64,000 nt of DNA from the NCBI RefSeq assembly GCF_002754315.1, contig NZ_PEFE01000001.1, forward strand, positions 3,100,001 to 3,164,000. The letters run 5' to 3'. Source of the stretch: Flavobacterium sp. 11. Its GTDB lineage: Bacteria > Bacteroidota > Bacteroidia > Flavobacteriales > Flavobacteriaceae. Below are positions 27,193 through 36,428 of the stretch, one piece after another (position 1 is the first letter of the stretch; each line of letters starts with the position of its first letter). The notes beneath the pieces are model-generated. The model saw only the letters and a program-made list of their open reading frames with translations. It was not told the DNA's origin and made no database searches. A program made the position numbers and the translations under genes.

Positions 27193-29739
27193 ATGGATGA
27201 TAATTTTTCACCAAGAGTAAAAGACGTTATTACTTACAGCAAAGAAGAAGCTTTGCGACTAGGTCATGACTTTATAGGAACTGAGCACTTAATGCTGGGT
27301 ATCTTGAGAGACGGTAACGGGAAAGCAATTCAAATATTGAACAACCTATCTGTTGATTTGGATCATTTACGCAGAAAAGTAGAGATCTTAAGTCCTGCTA
27401 GTCCAAGCCTGGAAGTAAATGTTGAAAAGAAAAACTTACACTTGACACGCCAAGCAGAACGCGCATTGAAAACCACTTTTCTTGAAGCAAAAGTTTTTCA
27501 AAGCTCGTCTATCAGCACAGCACATTTATTGTTGTGTATTTTAAGAAATGAAAACGATCCAACAACCAAGCTATTGAATAAATTAAAAATTGATTATGAC
27601 ATAGCTAAAGAACAATATCTAAACATGACTCCAAACGAAGAAGATTTTATAGAAAATTTGCCACGAAACGAATCATATAATGACGATTCAGGACAAGATG
27701 ACAGTCTAAAAGAAGGAACTTTCAACAATCCAGCCAATAAATCAAATAAAAAATCTAAAACACCAGTTTTGGACAATTTTGGAAGGGATTTAACTGAAAT
27801 GGCCGAAGAAGGAAAACTAGATCCTGTTGTGGGACGTGAGAAAGAAATTGAACGCGTTTCGCAAATTTTGAGCCGTCGTAAAAAGAACAATCCATTGCTT
27901 ATAGGGGAACCTGGAGTGGGGAAATCAGCTATTGCCGAAGGTTTAGCGTTGCGAATTATTCAGAAAAAAGTATCGCGTACTTTATTCAATAAACGTGTCG
28001 TTACTTTAGATTTAGCTAGTCTTGTTGCAGGTACAAAATACCGCGGACAGTTTGAAGAGCGCATGAAAGCAGTGATGAATGAATTAGAAAAAAATGACGA
28101 TATCATTCTTTTCATAGATGAAATTCACACTATTGTAGGCGCTGGTGGCGCAACAGGTTCACTGGATGCTTCTAATATGTTCAAACCTGCATTAGCTCGT
28201 GGAGAGATTCAATGTATTGGTGCAACAACATTAGACGAATACAGACAATATATAGAAAAAGACGGCGCATTAGAAAGACGTTTTCAAAAGATAATTGTGG
28301 AACCTACATCAGTTTCTGAAACAATCACCATTTTGAATAACATCAAAAACAAATATGAAGACCATCATAATGTTACCTACACACAAGAAGCAATCGAAGC
28401 GTGTGTAAAACTAACAGATAGATATATGTCTGAACGTTTTTTACCGGACAAAGCCATTGATGCATTAGATGAAGCAGGTTCTAGAGTTCACATTACCAAT
28501 ATTGAAGTTCCAAAACAAATTTTAGACTTGGAACGTCAATTAGAAGATGTACGTGAATTGAAGAATGTTGTAGTCAAAAAACAAAAATACGAGGAGGCTG
28601 CTAAACTTCGTGATGATGAAAAACGTATCGAAAAAGACTTAGCTATTGCCCAAGAACAATGGGAAGAAGATGCTAAGAATAACCGAATTGAAGTTACTGA
28701 AGACAATGTGGCTGATGTGGTTTCTATGATGAGTGGAATACCTGTTAACCGTATTGCACAGACTGAAAGTAACAAACTAGCTAAACTTCCAGAACTTATT
28801 GAAGGTAAGGTGATTGGACAAAGAGAAGCAGTAATGAAAATTGCTCGTTCCATCCAAAGAAATCGTGCCGGATTAAAAGATCCGAATCGTCCAATTGGTT
28901 CTTTTATTTTCTTAGGGCAAACCGGTGTTGGTAAAACTCAATTAGCAAAAGTACTAGCTAAAGAATTATTCGATTCTGAAGACGCATTGATTCGTATTGA
29001 CATGAGTGAATACATGGAAAAATTTGCAATCTCCCGTTTAGTTGGAGCGCCTCCGGGATATGTAGGATACGAAGAAGGTGGTCAATTAACAGAGAAAGTA
29101 AGAAGAAAACCATATTGTGTAGTATTATTGGATGAGATAGAAAAAGCGCATCCTGATGTTTTCAATATGTTATTGCAAGTTTTGGATGATGGTTATTTGA
29201 CAGACAGTTTAGGTCGAAAAATTGATTTCAAGAACACTATAATTATCATGACTTCCAATGTTGGAGCCAGACAATTAAAAGATTTTGGACAAGGTGTTGG
29301 TTTTGGAACTGCTGCCAAAGTAGCTCAGGCTGACGATAATTCAAAAAGCATCATCGAAAATGCATTGAAAAAAACTTTTGCTCCTGAATTCCTTAACAGA
29401 ATTGACGATGTAATTGTTTTCAATGCTTTAGAAAAACATGATATCGATTTGATTATCGAAATTGAATTAAAAAAATTATTTGCTCGTGTTGCTGAATTAG
29501 GATACCAATTGAATCTTTCTGACAGAGCAAAAGCATTTATAGCAGAGAAAGGCTTTGATAAACAATTTGGCGCTAGACCATTAAAAAGAGCCATTCAAAA
29601 GTATGTTGAAGATGCCCTTGCAGAAGAAATCATCACTTCGAAAATTACTTCAGGAGATGAGATTTTTATGGATATTGAAGATGGCTCACAAGAGTTAACA
29701 GTGCAGATTCATAAAGCTGGGGAACCTACAAATCCTTAA
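27193..29739 (+). CDS. clpC: ATP-dependent Clp protease ATP-binding subunit ClpC
   Basis: 848 aa, full length. Order: duplicated Clp N-domain (about 3-150), an acidic/Lys linker (150-195), AAA-1 with Walker A GEPGVGKS (about 238-245), a middle coiled domain with a UVR-like segment (YEEAAKLRDDEKR, about 455-470), AAA-2 with Walker A GQTGVGKT (about 575-582) and the C-terminal D2-small domain. The GVGFGTAAK loop fits the ClpP-docking position. The short middle domain and UVR motif indicate ClpC rather than ClpB. It unfolds proteins and feeds them to ClpP. It ends at a strong terminator and is monocistronic. Confidence 0.96.
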   Translation: MDDNFSPRVKDVITYSKEEALRLGHDFIGTEHLMLGILRDGNGKAIQILNNLSVDLDHLRRKVEILSPASPSLEVNVEKKNLHLTRQAERALKTTFLEAKVFQSSSISTAHLLLCILRNENDPTTKLLNKLKIDYDIAKEQYLNMTPNEEDFIENLPRNESYNDDSGQDDSLKEGTFNNPANKSNKKSKTPVLDNFGRDLTEMAEEGKLDPVVGREKEIERVSQILSRRKKNNPLLIGEPGVGKSAIAEGLALRIIQKKVSRTLFNKRVVTLDLASLVAGTKYRGQFEERMKAVMNELEKNDDIILFIDEIHTIVGAGGATGSLDASNMFKPALARGEIQCIGATTLDEYRQYIEKDGALERRFQKIIVEPTSVSETITILNNIKNKYEDHHNVTYTQEAIEACVKLTDRYMSERFLPDKAIDALDEAGSRVHITNIEVPKQILDLERQLEDVRELKNVVVKKQKYEEAAKLRDDEKRIEKDLAIAQEQWEEDAKNNRIEVTEDNVADVVSMMSGIPVNRIAQTESNKLAKLPELIEGKVIGQREAVMKIARSIQRNRAGLKDPNRPIGSFIFLGQTGVGKTQLAKVLAKELFDSEDALIRIDMSEYMEKFAISRLVGAPPGYVGYEEGGQLTEKVRRKPYCVVLLDEIEKAHPDVFNMLLQVLDDGYLTDSLGRKIDFKNTIIIMTSNVGARQLKDFGQGVGFGTAAKVAQADDNSKSIIENALKKTFAPEFLNRIDDVIVFNALEKHDIDLIIEIELKKLFARVAELGYQLNLSDRAKAFIAEKGFDKQFGARPLKRAIQKYVEDALAEEIITSKITSGDEIFMDIEDGSQELTVQIHKAGEPTNP

Positions 29740-29761
29740 ATTTAGCAAACAATTATAGCAA

Positions 29762-29803
29762 AATAAACCCGTTACGTTTTTATAACATAACGGGTTTATT
29801 CTT
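29762..29803 (+). terminator. Terminator behind clpC
   Basis: Perfect 13-bp inverted repeat (29762-29774, AATAAACCCGTTA, and 29788-29800), 13-base loop, T-rich tail. Confidence 0.85.
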
Positions 29804-29837
29804 TACAGTAAACATACTTTTTTTGAAAACAAATATT

Positions 29838-29845
29838 TACATTTG
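29838..29845 (+). promoter_or_regulatory. Candidate -7 box for the RimK-fusion gene
   Basis: TACATTTG matches TAnnTTTG, 33 bases before the ATG at 29879 and directly after the clpC terminator. The only TTTG upstream (29822-29825) is at a 12-base spacing, which is too short. Confidence 0.5.
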
Positions 29846-29878
29846 GTCTTTATAAAAAAGGTTAAACAAAATTAATTT

Positions 29879-31249
29879 ATGTCAGATAACAAAGTTATTT
29901 TAGGTAGTGAAGAATGGTGTTCTTTTCCAGAATTAGGAATTCCTACTATTAAAGCCCGAGTAGATTCGGGAGCGAAAACATCCGCTTTACATGCTATAAA
30001 CATTGCTCCATTTATCAAAAATGAAAGCAACTGGGTAAAATTTGACATCAACCCGATACAAAATAATCTAAAAACGGTGATTCATTGTGAAGCACCTTTA
30101 ATTGATAAACGCATCGTTAAAAGTTCCAGTGGTTTTAGAGAACAACGCTATGTTATTCAAACAAATCTTCAAATAGGAAGCTCAAAATGGCCTATTGAAA
30201 TGACATTAACCAATCGGGATTCAATGGGTTTCCGAATGCTTTTAGGTCGAGAAGCCATGAGCGGAAGAGTTCTTGTTGATCCGGAACAGAAATATCTTTT
30301 GGGACAACCTACTTCTGACATCTTAAAAGAATTATATAAAAATTCTGAGAAAGCGAGCTCTGGTTTACGAATCGGACTTTTAGCCAGTAATCCTGAATTG
30401 TACAGCAACAAGCGTATTATGGAAGCAGGAGAAATGCGTGGTCACGAAATGCACTTTCTGAATATCAAGGAATGTTACATGAAACTGGATGCAAAAACAC
30501 CTGAAATTCATTATCGTGGCGGTAAAATATTAAATCAATTTGACGCTATTATACCTAGAATCAGACCAAGCATTACTTTTTACGGTTGTGCTTTGACCAG
30601 ACAATTTGAAGCCTTAAAAGTATATTGCTTAAATTCATCTAACGCCATTACGCAATCGCGTGACAAATTATACTCTTTGCAATTACTGTTGAATCACGGT
30701 GTAGAAATTCCTACAACTGGTTTTGCAAATTCTCCATTGGATACCGATGATTTGATAAAAATGGTCGGAGGCTCTCCTTTAATTGTAAAATTACTGGAAG
30801 GAACACAAGGAAAAGGTGTTGTACTGGCGGAAACAAAAAAAGCCGCAGAAAGCGTTATTAATGCTTTTAAAAGCTTAAATGCAAACATATTAGTCCAAGA
30901 ATTCATCAAAGAAGCCAATGGAAAAGACATTCGTTGTTTTGTAATTGACGGAAAAGTTGTTGCTGCCATTCAGCGTGAAGCGATGCCTGGTGAATTTAGA
31001 GCTAACATTCATCTTGGAGGAACTGCATCAATCATAAAAGTAACTGCAGAAGAAAAGAAAATCGCCATAAAAGCAACTAAAGCAATGGACCTGAAAGTGG
31101 CAGGTGTTGATATTATTCGTTCTTCAAAAGGGCCTTTATTATTAGAGGTAAATTCATCCCCAGGATTGGAAGGAATTGAAGGTGCTACCAACAAAGACAT
31201 TGCAGGTGAAATGATAAAAGCAATTGAGAAAAATTTTAAACTGAAATAG
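29879..31249 (+). CDS. rimK: ATP-dependent zinc protease-like domain fused to RimK-type ATP-grasp ligase
   Basis: 456 aa two-domain protein. Residues about 5-140 match the RimK-associated ATP-dependent zinc protease family, a retropepsin-like fold with [13 protein letters not shown] at 27-39. Residues about 160-455 match RimK ATP-grasp ligases, with ATP-binding [20 protein letters not shown] and the metal-binding [15 protein letters not shown]. RimK adds glutamates to the C terminus of ribosomal protein S6. In gammaproteobacteria the two parts are separate genes, rimB-like and rimK; here they are fused. Substrate assignment is by family only. It is followed after 48 bases by a DUF421 gene. 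Confidence 0.88.
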   Translation: MSDNKVILGSEEWCSFPELGIPTIKARVDSGAKTSALHAINIAPFIKNESNWVKFDINPIQNNLKTVIHCEAPLIDKRIVKSSSGFREQRYVIQTNLQIGSSKWPIEMTLTNRDSMGFRMLLGREAMSGRVLVDPEQKYLLGQPTSDILKELYKNSEKASSGLRIGLLASNPELYSNKRIMEAGEMRGHEMHFLNIKECYMKLDAKTPEIHYRGGKILNQFDAIIPRIRPSITFYGCALTRQFEALKVYCLNSSNAITQSRDKLYSLQLLLNHGVEIPTTGFANSPLDTDDLIKMVGGSPLIVKLLEGTQGKGVVLAETKKAAESVINAFKSLNANILVQEFIKEANGKDIRCFVIDGKVVAAIQREAMPGEFRANIHLGGTASIIKVTAEEKKIAIKATKAMDLKVAGVDIIRSSKGPLLLEVNSSPGLEGIEGATNKDIAGEMIKAIEKNFKLK

Positions 31250-31297
31250 TTTTCTGTCTGCAGATAAATTTTAAACTTTTTACTTTAAACCAAAAAA

Positions 31298-31813
31298 ATG
31301 AACGAATATCTTGATATAATTCTTCGAAGTACAGCCGTTTATTTTTTCATGGTTATTGCCTTGCGTCTTTTTGGTAAGAAAGAATTGTCTCAACTGAACA
31401 CTGCCGACGTGATATTGATATTGCTCATAAGCAACTCCGTCCAAAATGCTATGGTTGGCAGTAACACGAGCCTTTATGGCGGAATAGCTGCAGCAACTGT
31501 ATTGTTTACCATCAATTTTATTTTAAAGAAATTGATGTATAAATACCCTAAATTTGGTGATTTCATGCAGGAAAAACCCGAAATTCTAATCCATAACGGA
31601 AATCTGGATTTTAAAGCATTAAGCAAATTAAATATTTCTTCTGATGAATTAAAAGAAGCCATGCGCGAACATGGTGTCGAATATTTCAAAGATGTAAAAC
31701 TGGCAATGCTTGAGATTGATGGCAACATTAGCATTATATCGGGTGATAATAACCTTAGGCAAACCCATTACAAACGCAGACGAATTCATAAAAATTTAGG
31801 AGGAATAAATTAA
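31298..31813 (+). CDS. DUF421 (YetF-like) membrane protein
   Basis: 171 aa. Three hydrophobic segments lie in the first 80 residues, followed by the cytosolic DUF421 domain (about 85-160) with the typical KPEILIHNGNLDFKAL and EAMREHGV parts. The family is widespread and of uncertain function; Bacillus YetF relatives are linked to spore membranes. The topology suggests an inner-membrane protein with a cytosolic sensor-like domain. It probably shares a transcript with the RimK fusion upstream. Confidence 0.85.
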   Translation: MNEYLDIILRSTAVYFFMVIALRLFGKKELSQLNTADVILILLISNSVQNAMVGSNTSLYGGIAAATVLFTINFILKKLMYKYPKFGDFMQEKPEILIHNGNLDFKALSKLNISSDELKEAMREHGVEYFKDVKLAMLEIDGNISIISGDNNLRQTHYKRRRIHKNLGGIN

Positions 31814-31885
31814 ACCTAAACACTCAAAAAATAATTAAAGGAGTTTAAAACAACCAAATTGCACCAATAAAGTCCTGAAACAATT

Positions 31886-32479
31886 ATGCTCGATTCTTTC
31901 AAAACATACTTTCAATCTAAAACAAATTTAACGGACGAGCAGTTTCTTTCGATTACGGATACATTGCAATCCAAAAAAGTTGAAAAAGGAACCATTCTGC
32001 TCCATCAGGGTGATATTTGTCATCATTCTTTTTTTGTATCCAAAGGACTATTGCGTTCCTATACCATAGACGAAACCGGAAAAGAACATATCATTCAGTT
32101 TGCGGCTGAGAATTGGATTATTTCGGACAGAAGCAGTTCTTATTTCAACGAACCTTCTGAATTGTTTATTGATGCCATTGAGGATACTGAAATTGTGTTT
32201 ATCGATAAAAACTTCATTAATGCCGCTGCAGAAATCAGCGTTTCTTTTCGGGAGCAGGACAATACTGCGTTACACAATCACATTCGACAACTTCAAAAAC
32301 GAGTGAACTTATTATTGGGAGCAAATGCTGAACAACGCTATTTAGATTTCATAACCATTTACCCAAGTCTTACTTTGCGTATTCCACAATGGATGATTGC
32401 TTCCTATTTAGGCATTACACCCGAAACCCTGAGCAGAGTTCGCAAGGAATTAGCTAAAAGAAATTTTAAGCCGTATTAG
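31886..32479 (+). CDS. Crp/Fnr family transcriptional regulator
   Basis: 197 aa. An N-terminal cyclic-nucleotide-binding-type beta-barrel (about 20-115, with LLHQGDICHHSFFVSKGLLRSY) leads to a dimer helix (120-145) and a C-terminal winged helix (MIASYLGITPETLSRVRKELAK, about 168-189). The cNMP phosphate-binding Arg-Glu signature is not evident, so cAMP binding is doubtful, and no Cys cluster for Fe-S is present. It precedes two pirin genes on the same strand. A symmetrical site over their promoter (32530-32547) has Crp-like geometry and may be its operator. Confidence 0.88.
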   Translation: MLDSFKTYFQSKTNLTDEQFLSITDTLQSKKVEKGTILLHQGDICHHSFFVSKGLLRSYTIDETGKEHIIQFAAENWIISDRSSSYFNEPSELFIDAIEDTEIVFIDKNFINAAAEISVSFREQDNTALHNHIRQLQKRVNLLLGANAEQRYLDFITIYPSLTLRIPQWMIASYLGITPETLSRVRKELAKRNFKPY

Positions 32480-32529
32480 TTCTTCTAAAATCATTTCTTA
32501 TCCTACATCAATGCATCTGATTTTAATCC

Positions 32530-32547
32530 ATAGTAAATTTGTACTAT
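32530..32547 (+). promoter_or_regulatory. Pirin operon -7 box overlapped by a Crp-like palindrome
   Basis: TAAATTTG (32534-32541) is an exact -7 box 27 bases before the first pirin ATG. It is embedded in ATAGTA-N6-TACTAT (32530-32535 and 32542-32547), a perfect 6-bp inverted repeat with a 6-base spacer, the geometry of Crp/Fnr sites. Position over the -7 box would mean repression. Confidence 0.5.
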
Positions 32548-32567
32548 AATTAAAATAAGACATCGCA

Positions 32568-33446
32568 ATGAAAACAAAAAATATTGAATTAGTATTGGCT
32601 CCACCTCCACCACACATGGTAGGTGACGGATTTAGAGTACACAATTTTATCCCGAGCGGATATCATTTAGACATGAAAAGAATGAGTCCATTTATCATGA
32701 TGGATTATAATTCAAAATTTTATTTTCCGCCTACAGACCAACCCAGAGGCGTAAGTGTTCATCCACACAGAGGTTTTGAAACCGTTACGATTGCTTATAA
32801 GGGAAAAGTAGCGCATCATGACAGTTCTGGAAACAGTGGCATTATTGGAGAAGGAGATATACAATGGATGACAGCCGCTTCGGGAATTTTACACAAAGAA
32901 TACCATGAAGAAGAATTTAGCAAAAATGGTGGTGATTTTCAAATGGTACAGCTTTGGGTCAACCTTCCGGCAAAAGACAAAATGTCAACACCAAAATACC
33001 AAGGGATTACAAACGACCAAATCAATAAATTGGAACTTCCTGAAAATGGTGGAGTAATTGAAGTTATTGCTGGAGAATATGAAAATTTGAAAGGTTCTGC
33101 CTCTACTTTCACACCAGTACATTTACAAAATGCCAAATTGAATAAAGGAGCAAAAGCATCTTTCCATTTTCCGGCAAATTACAACACCGGTTTATTGGTA
33201 ATTGAAGGAAGCATAAAAGTGAATGACAGCGAAAATGTTCCTGCAGATCATTTTGCATTATTTGAAAATGAAGGCGAAGAATTTATCATTGAAGCAACTG
33301 AAAATGCCATCGTTTTAATTTTAAGTGGAGAACCTATCAATGAACCTATTGCAGCGCACGGACCATTTGTAATGAATACCCAAGCAGAAATCATGCAAGC
33401 ATTCAATGATGTGAATATGGGTAAATTCGGTTATTTAGAAGAATAA
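32568..33446 (+). CDS. Pirin family protein (first of two)
   Basis: 292 aa bicupin. The metal ligands of pirin are present: His65 and His67 in VHPHRGFETVT, His109 and Glu111 in ILHKEYH. Residues FRVHNFIPSGYHLDMKRMSPFIMMD precede the first cupin. The C-terminal cupin (about 185-285) includes LLVIEGSIKV. Bacterial pirins are iron-binding proteins; some, such as E. coli YhhW, act as quercetin dioxygenases, others as regulators. It lies 31 bases before a second, divergent pirin and behind a Crp/Fnr regulator. Confidence 0.9.
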   Translation: MKTKNIELVLAPPPPHMVGDGFRVHNFIPSGYHLDMKRMSPFIMMDYNSKFYFPPTDQPRGVSVHPHRGFETVTIAYKGKVAHHDSSGNSGIIGEGDIQWMTAASGILHKEYHEEEFSKNGGDFQMVQLWVNLPAKDKMSTPKYQGITNDQINKLELPENGGVIEVIAGEYENLKGSASTFTPVHLQNAKLNKGAKASFHFPANYNTGLLVIEGSIKVNDSENVPADHFALFENEGEEFIIEATENAIVLILSGEPINEPIAAHGPFVMNTQAEIMQAFNDVNMGKFGYLEE

Positions 33447-33477
33447 TTTCTTATTTTTATATTTTAAAACCCCTAAA

Positions 33478-34362
33478 ATGTCAAACATAAAACTGATTAT
33501 AGAAGAACGCCCAAGCAATATTGGTAACTTTATGGTTGGGCGATTGCTTCCCTTTCGAGAAAAAAGAATGGTTGGACCATTTGCATTCATCGATCATATG
33601 GGACCTACCTGCATGAGCGAATACGAAAATTTAGATGTTCCGCCACATCCACACATTGGACTTTCCACTTTGACGTATTTGTTTGAAGGAAGTATTATGC
33701 ACAAAGACAGTTTGGGAACTGAAATGGAAATCAAACCCGGACAGATCAATTGGATGACCGCTGGAAAAGGAATCGTTCACTCAGAACGAACACCTGAATA
33801 TTTGCGTAGTTCAAACAAAATGTTGCACGGACTTCAAATTTGGGTAGCATTGCCGAAGGAATTAGAGGAAATGGAACCTTCGTTTTTTCACGTTCCTGAA
33901 AATCAAATTCCAGAATGGAAAACGGATAACATTGCTTTTAAACTTATAGCTGGCGAAGTACTTGGCAAGAAATCACCCGTTCCAGTTTACAGTCCGCTGT
34001 ATTTATTAGAACTAAAAAGCACTTCGCGTCAAACAGTGACTTTAGGCGAGCATTTATTTGGCGAAAGCGCTTTATACATTCTAGAAGGCAGTATTGAAAG
34101 TGAAGGAAATGTTTTTGGTCCAAAGCAAATTTTGATTGCCAAAGACAGTAAACTCTGCACCTTCGATATGGCAGAAAACACCACTATTTACATTTTTGGT
34201 GGTGATCCTTTTCCGGAAGAACGAATTATCTATTGGAATTTTGTTGCTTCAACCAAAGAATTGATTGAAAAAGCAAAAGAAAAATGGTTGGCACAAACCT
34301 TTGATAAAGTTCCTGGTGAAACTGAATTTGTTCCACTTCCAGAGCAAAATAAAAGACAATAA
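33478..34362 (+). CDS. Pirin family protein (second of two)
   Basis: 294 aa. Metal ligands match human pirin numbering: His57 and His59 in PPHPHIGLSTLTY, His101 and Glu103 in GIVHSERTP. The C-terminal half is the second, degenerate cupin with a Pirin_C-type FGGDPFPEERIIYWNFV segment. It is only a distant relative of the preceding pirin, so the pair is not a recent duplication. It ends 1 base before the interrupted OsmC gene, so co-transcription is very likely. Confidence 0.92.
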   Translation: MSNIKLIIEERPSNIGNFMVGRLLPFREKRMVGPFAFIDHMGPTCMSEYENLDVPPHPHIGLSTLTYLFEGSIMHKDSLGTEMEIKPGQINWMTAGKGIVHSERTPEYLRSSNKMLHGLQIWVALPKELEEMEPSFFHVPENQIPEWKTDNIAFKLIAGEVLGKKSPVPVYSPLYLLELKSTSRQTVTLGEHLFGESALYILEGSIESEGNVFGPKQILIAKDSKLCTFDMAENTTIYIFGGDPFPEERIIYWNFVASTKELIEKAKEKWLAQTFDKVPGETEFVPLPEQNKRQ

Positions 34363-34363
34363 T

Positions 34364-34756
34364 ATGGGTAAAATAACAGCAAGTATCGGCACTGAACTTT
34401 ATAAAACAGAAATACAATCAGAAACTAATTTCATCATTTCTGATGAACCTTAAAGTAGCGGAGGAAAAGATTTAGGCTTTGCGCCAAAAGAATTACTCGC
34501 TTCTTCATTAGCAGCTTGCACCTGCATCACTTTACGCATGTATGCCAATAGAAAAGGCTGGAATTTAACCGATGTAAAAGTTGAAGTCACTTTTGAAACT
34601 GATTCAGTAGAAAATAAATTCAAAATAAATCGTAACATTCAATTATTCGGGGATCTAGACACTGATCAAAAAGCCCGATTAGTAAACATTGCAGATAAAT
34701 GTCCGATACACAAAATTTTAAGCAACCCAATCGAAATAACAACAGCATTAAATTAG
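34364..34756 (+). pseudogene. OsmC-like peroxiredoxin-fold gene with in-frame stop codon
   Basis: The frame from ATG 34364 encodes an OsmC-family protein but codon 30 is TAA (34451-34453), in the conserved ISDEP-x-SSGG segment where the family has a sense codon. After the stop the same frame continues uninterrupted to 34756 with both active-site cysteines (in SLAACTCITL and DKCPIHK). Restored length would be 130 aa, normal for the short OsmC/YhfA-type branch, which reduces organic hydroperoxides. The next ATG in frame, at 34538, lies after the first Cys, so restart would give an inactive piece. A single substitution explains the lesion. Confidence 0.85.
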
Positions 34757-34762
34757 AAACAC

Positions 34763-35044
34763 ATGACAATTGAACAAATAAACGAAACAAAAAACGGCTA
34801 CTTTAGAGCCGTTGATAATGACATCGAAGCCGGAAAAATGACATATACTTGGGCAGGAACCGATAAATTTATTATTGACCACACCGAAGTTAATCCTGAT
34901 TTTGCAGGACAAAGTGTAGGCAAAAAATTAGTGATGGAAGCTGTACAATATGCACGGGAAAATAATCTCAAAATTTTACCATTATGTCCTTTCGCGAAAA
35001 GCGTATTTGATAAAACGAAGGAAATACAAGACCTACTGTTTTAA
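34763..35044 (+). CDS. Small GNAT-like N-acetyltransferase (YjdJ/Gtn type)
   Basis: 93 aa, the size of the short GCN5-related family with the acetyl-CoA loop EVNPDFAGQSVGKKLVMEAV (about 51-70). It lacks the N- and C-terminal strands of full GNATs, as usual for this group. It also shows the typical C-terminal LPLCPFAKSVFDK. Substrate unknown. It starts 6 bases after the OsmC frame and ends the pirin gene cluster before a strong terminator. Confidence 0.88.
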   Translation: MTIEQINETKNGYFRAVDNDIEAGKMTYTWAGTDKFIIDHTEVNPDFAGQSVGKKLVMEAVQYARENNLKILPLCPFAKSVFDKTKEIQDLLF

Positions 35045-35061
35045 AAAAATTAATTTTAGAG

Positions 35062-35099
35062 CATAAAAAAACCATTCGTTGACGAATGGTTTTTTTATG
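35062..35099. terminator. Bidirectional terminator between GNAT and PiT genes
   Basis: Perfect 17-bp stem (35062-35078 and 35083-35099) with tetraloop TTGA, flanked by A- and T-runs, between convergent genes. Confidence 0.92.
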
Positions 35100-35114
35100 A
35101 TTTTTATTTTAGCA

Positions 35115-36398
35115 TTAAATAAAAATACTAAAGATATAGTAAATGATTGCTGCTAATATTGCTGAAATTGGAATGGTTAAAACCCAAGCCCATAATAAGC
35201 TAACAGTCATTCCCCATCGTACTGCAGAAACTCTTTTAGTAAGTCCAACTCCAATTATAGATCCAGTAATAGTATGCGTTGTACTTACAGGCACTTTAAA
35301 ATGCTCTGTAAAATATAATGTCAATGCTCCTGCAGTTTCTGCAGCTACACCTTCAAAAGAAGTCACTTTTGTAATTTTCGAACCCATTGTTTTCACAATT
35401 TTCCATCCTCCACTTAACGTTCCGGCTGCAATAGCAGAATAACAAGCTAAAGGAATCCAAGCCGGCATTTTAAATGCACCTTCATCATTTGGCAACACAA
35501 CATCTAGCCAAGCAGGTAACGATTCTTGAGCAACACCACTGGTGTGAATATAAACCGCAACTGCTGCTGCAATAATACCCATTACTTTTTGAGAGTCATT
35601 TCCACCATGTCCTAAACTAAAAGCTGCTGAAGACAGTAATTGCATTTTTTTCAACCATGCCGTAGCTTGATTTAAATTTAAACTACTGAATATTAAACAG
35701 AATGTGCTTATTGACAGGATTATAAATGCAACTAAAAACCATTTGATATTATGCGCTTCAAAAGCAACACTCCAAAAAGGAGAATCGAAACGAGGTTTTT
35801 CAATTTGATCATAATAAATCATTTGGCTTTCTACAAACCAAACTGTCAATATCATTAAAGAAGCTGTAAAAATCTTTGGATAAATGCTCTTTTTGGACGC
35901 ATTAAGAAGCCATATCGACATCAAGTAAGAAATCAAAGCTCCTAACAATGGTGCCAATATAATAAAGGCAACAATAATTAAAACTCCTGAAGGCATACCA
36001 CCATCTTTTCCTGCTTTATACCAAGAAACCACGCCAAAACCTGCATGAGCAATTGCTGCTCCGGCAAAACCACCAATTAAGGTATGAGAAGAGCTGGAAG
36101 GAATTCCTTGCCACCAAGTAAATAAATTCCAAATAATAGCCGCTATTACACCAGCAAGGATTACAACTAAGTTGATATCCATGGTATTGGCTGTTTTAGC
36201 AACAGTATCTGCTACACCAAAACCAAAAACCCAATACGCCAAAAAGTTAAAGAATGCCGCCCAAACAACTGCTTGAAAAGGAGTTAATACTTTTGTGGCA
36301 ACAACAGTTGCTATAGCATTGGCAGCATCATGAAAACCGTTGATGTAATCAAATATTAAAGCCAGGACTATAATAACTATAAGTAGAGTAAATTCCAT
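35115..36398 (-). CDS. pit: PiT family inorganic phosphate transporter
   Basis: 427 aa inner-membrane protein with about ten hydrophobic helices. Both PiT signature repeats are visible: FDYINGFHDAANAIATVVATKVL near the N terminus, and AETAGALTLYFTEHFKVPVSTTHTITGSIIGVG in the C-terminal half, plus GGNDSQKVMG in the middle. It imports phosphate, probably as a metal-phosphate complex, with protons or sodium. It is the second gene behind the DUF47 partner, 30 bases apart, the standard arrangement. Confidence 0.95.
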   Translation of the reverse strand: MEFTLLIVIIVLALIFDYINGFHDAANAIATVVATKVLTPFQAVVWAAFFNFLAYWVFGFGVADTVAKTANTMDINLVVILAGVIAAIIWNLFTWWQGIPSSSSHTLIGGFAGAAIAHAGFGVVSWYKAGKDGGMPSGVLIIVAFIILAPLLGALISYLMSIWLLNASKKSIYPKIFTASLMILTVWFVESQMIYYDQIEKPRFDSPFWSVAFEAHNIKWFLVAFIILSISTFCLIFSSLNLNQATAWLKKMQLLSSAAFSLGHGGNDSQKVMGIIAAAVAVYIHTSGVAQESLPAWLDVVLPNDEGAFKMPAWIPLACYSAIAAGTLSGGWKIVKTMGSKITKVTSFEGVAAETAGALTLYFTEHFKVPVSTTHTITGSIIGVGLTKRVSAVRWGMTVSLLWAWVLTIPISAILAAIIYYIFSIFI

Positions 36399-36428
36399 AA
36401 TTATAATTTCAGAATAAAACCGATTGAA

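Noticed and set aside
34451..34453. Recoding of TAA in the OsmC gene
   Set aside because: TAA is not a selenocysteine or pyrrolysine codon and other genes here end normally in TAA.
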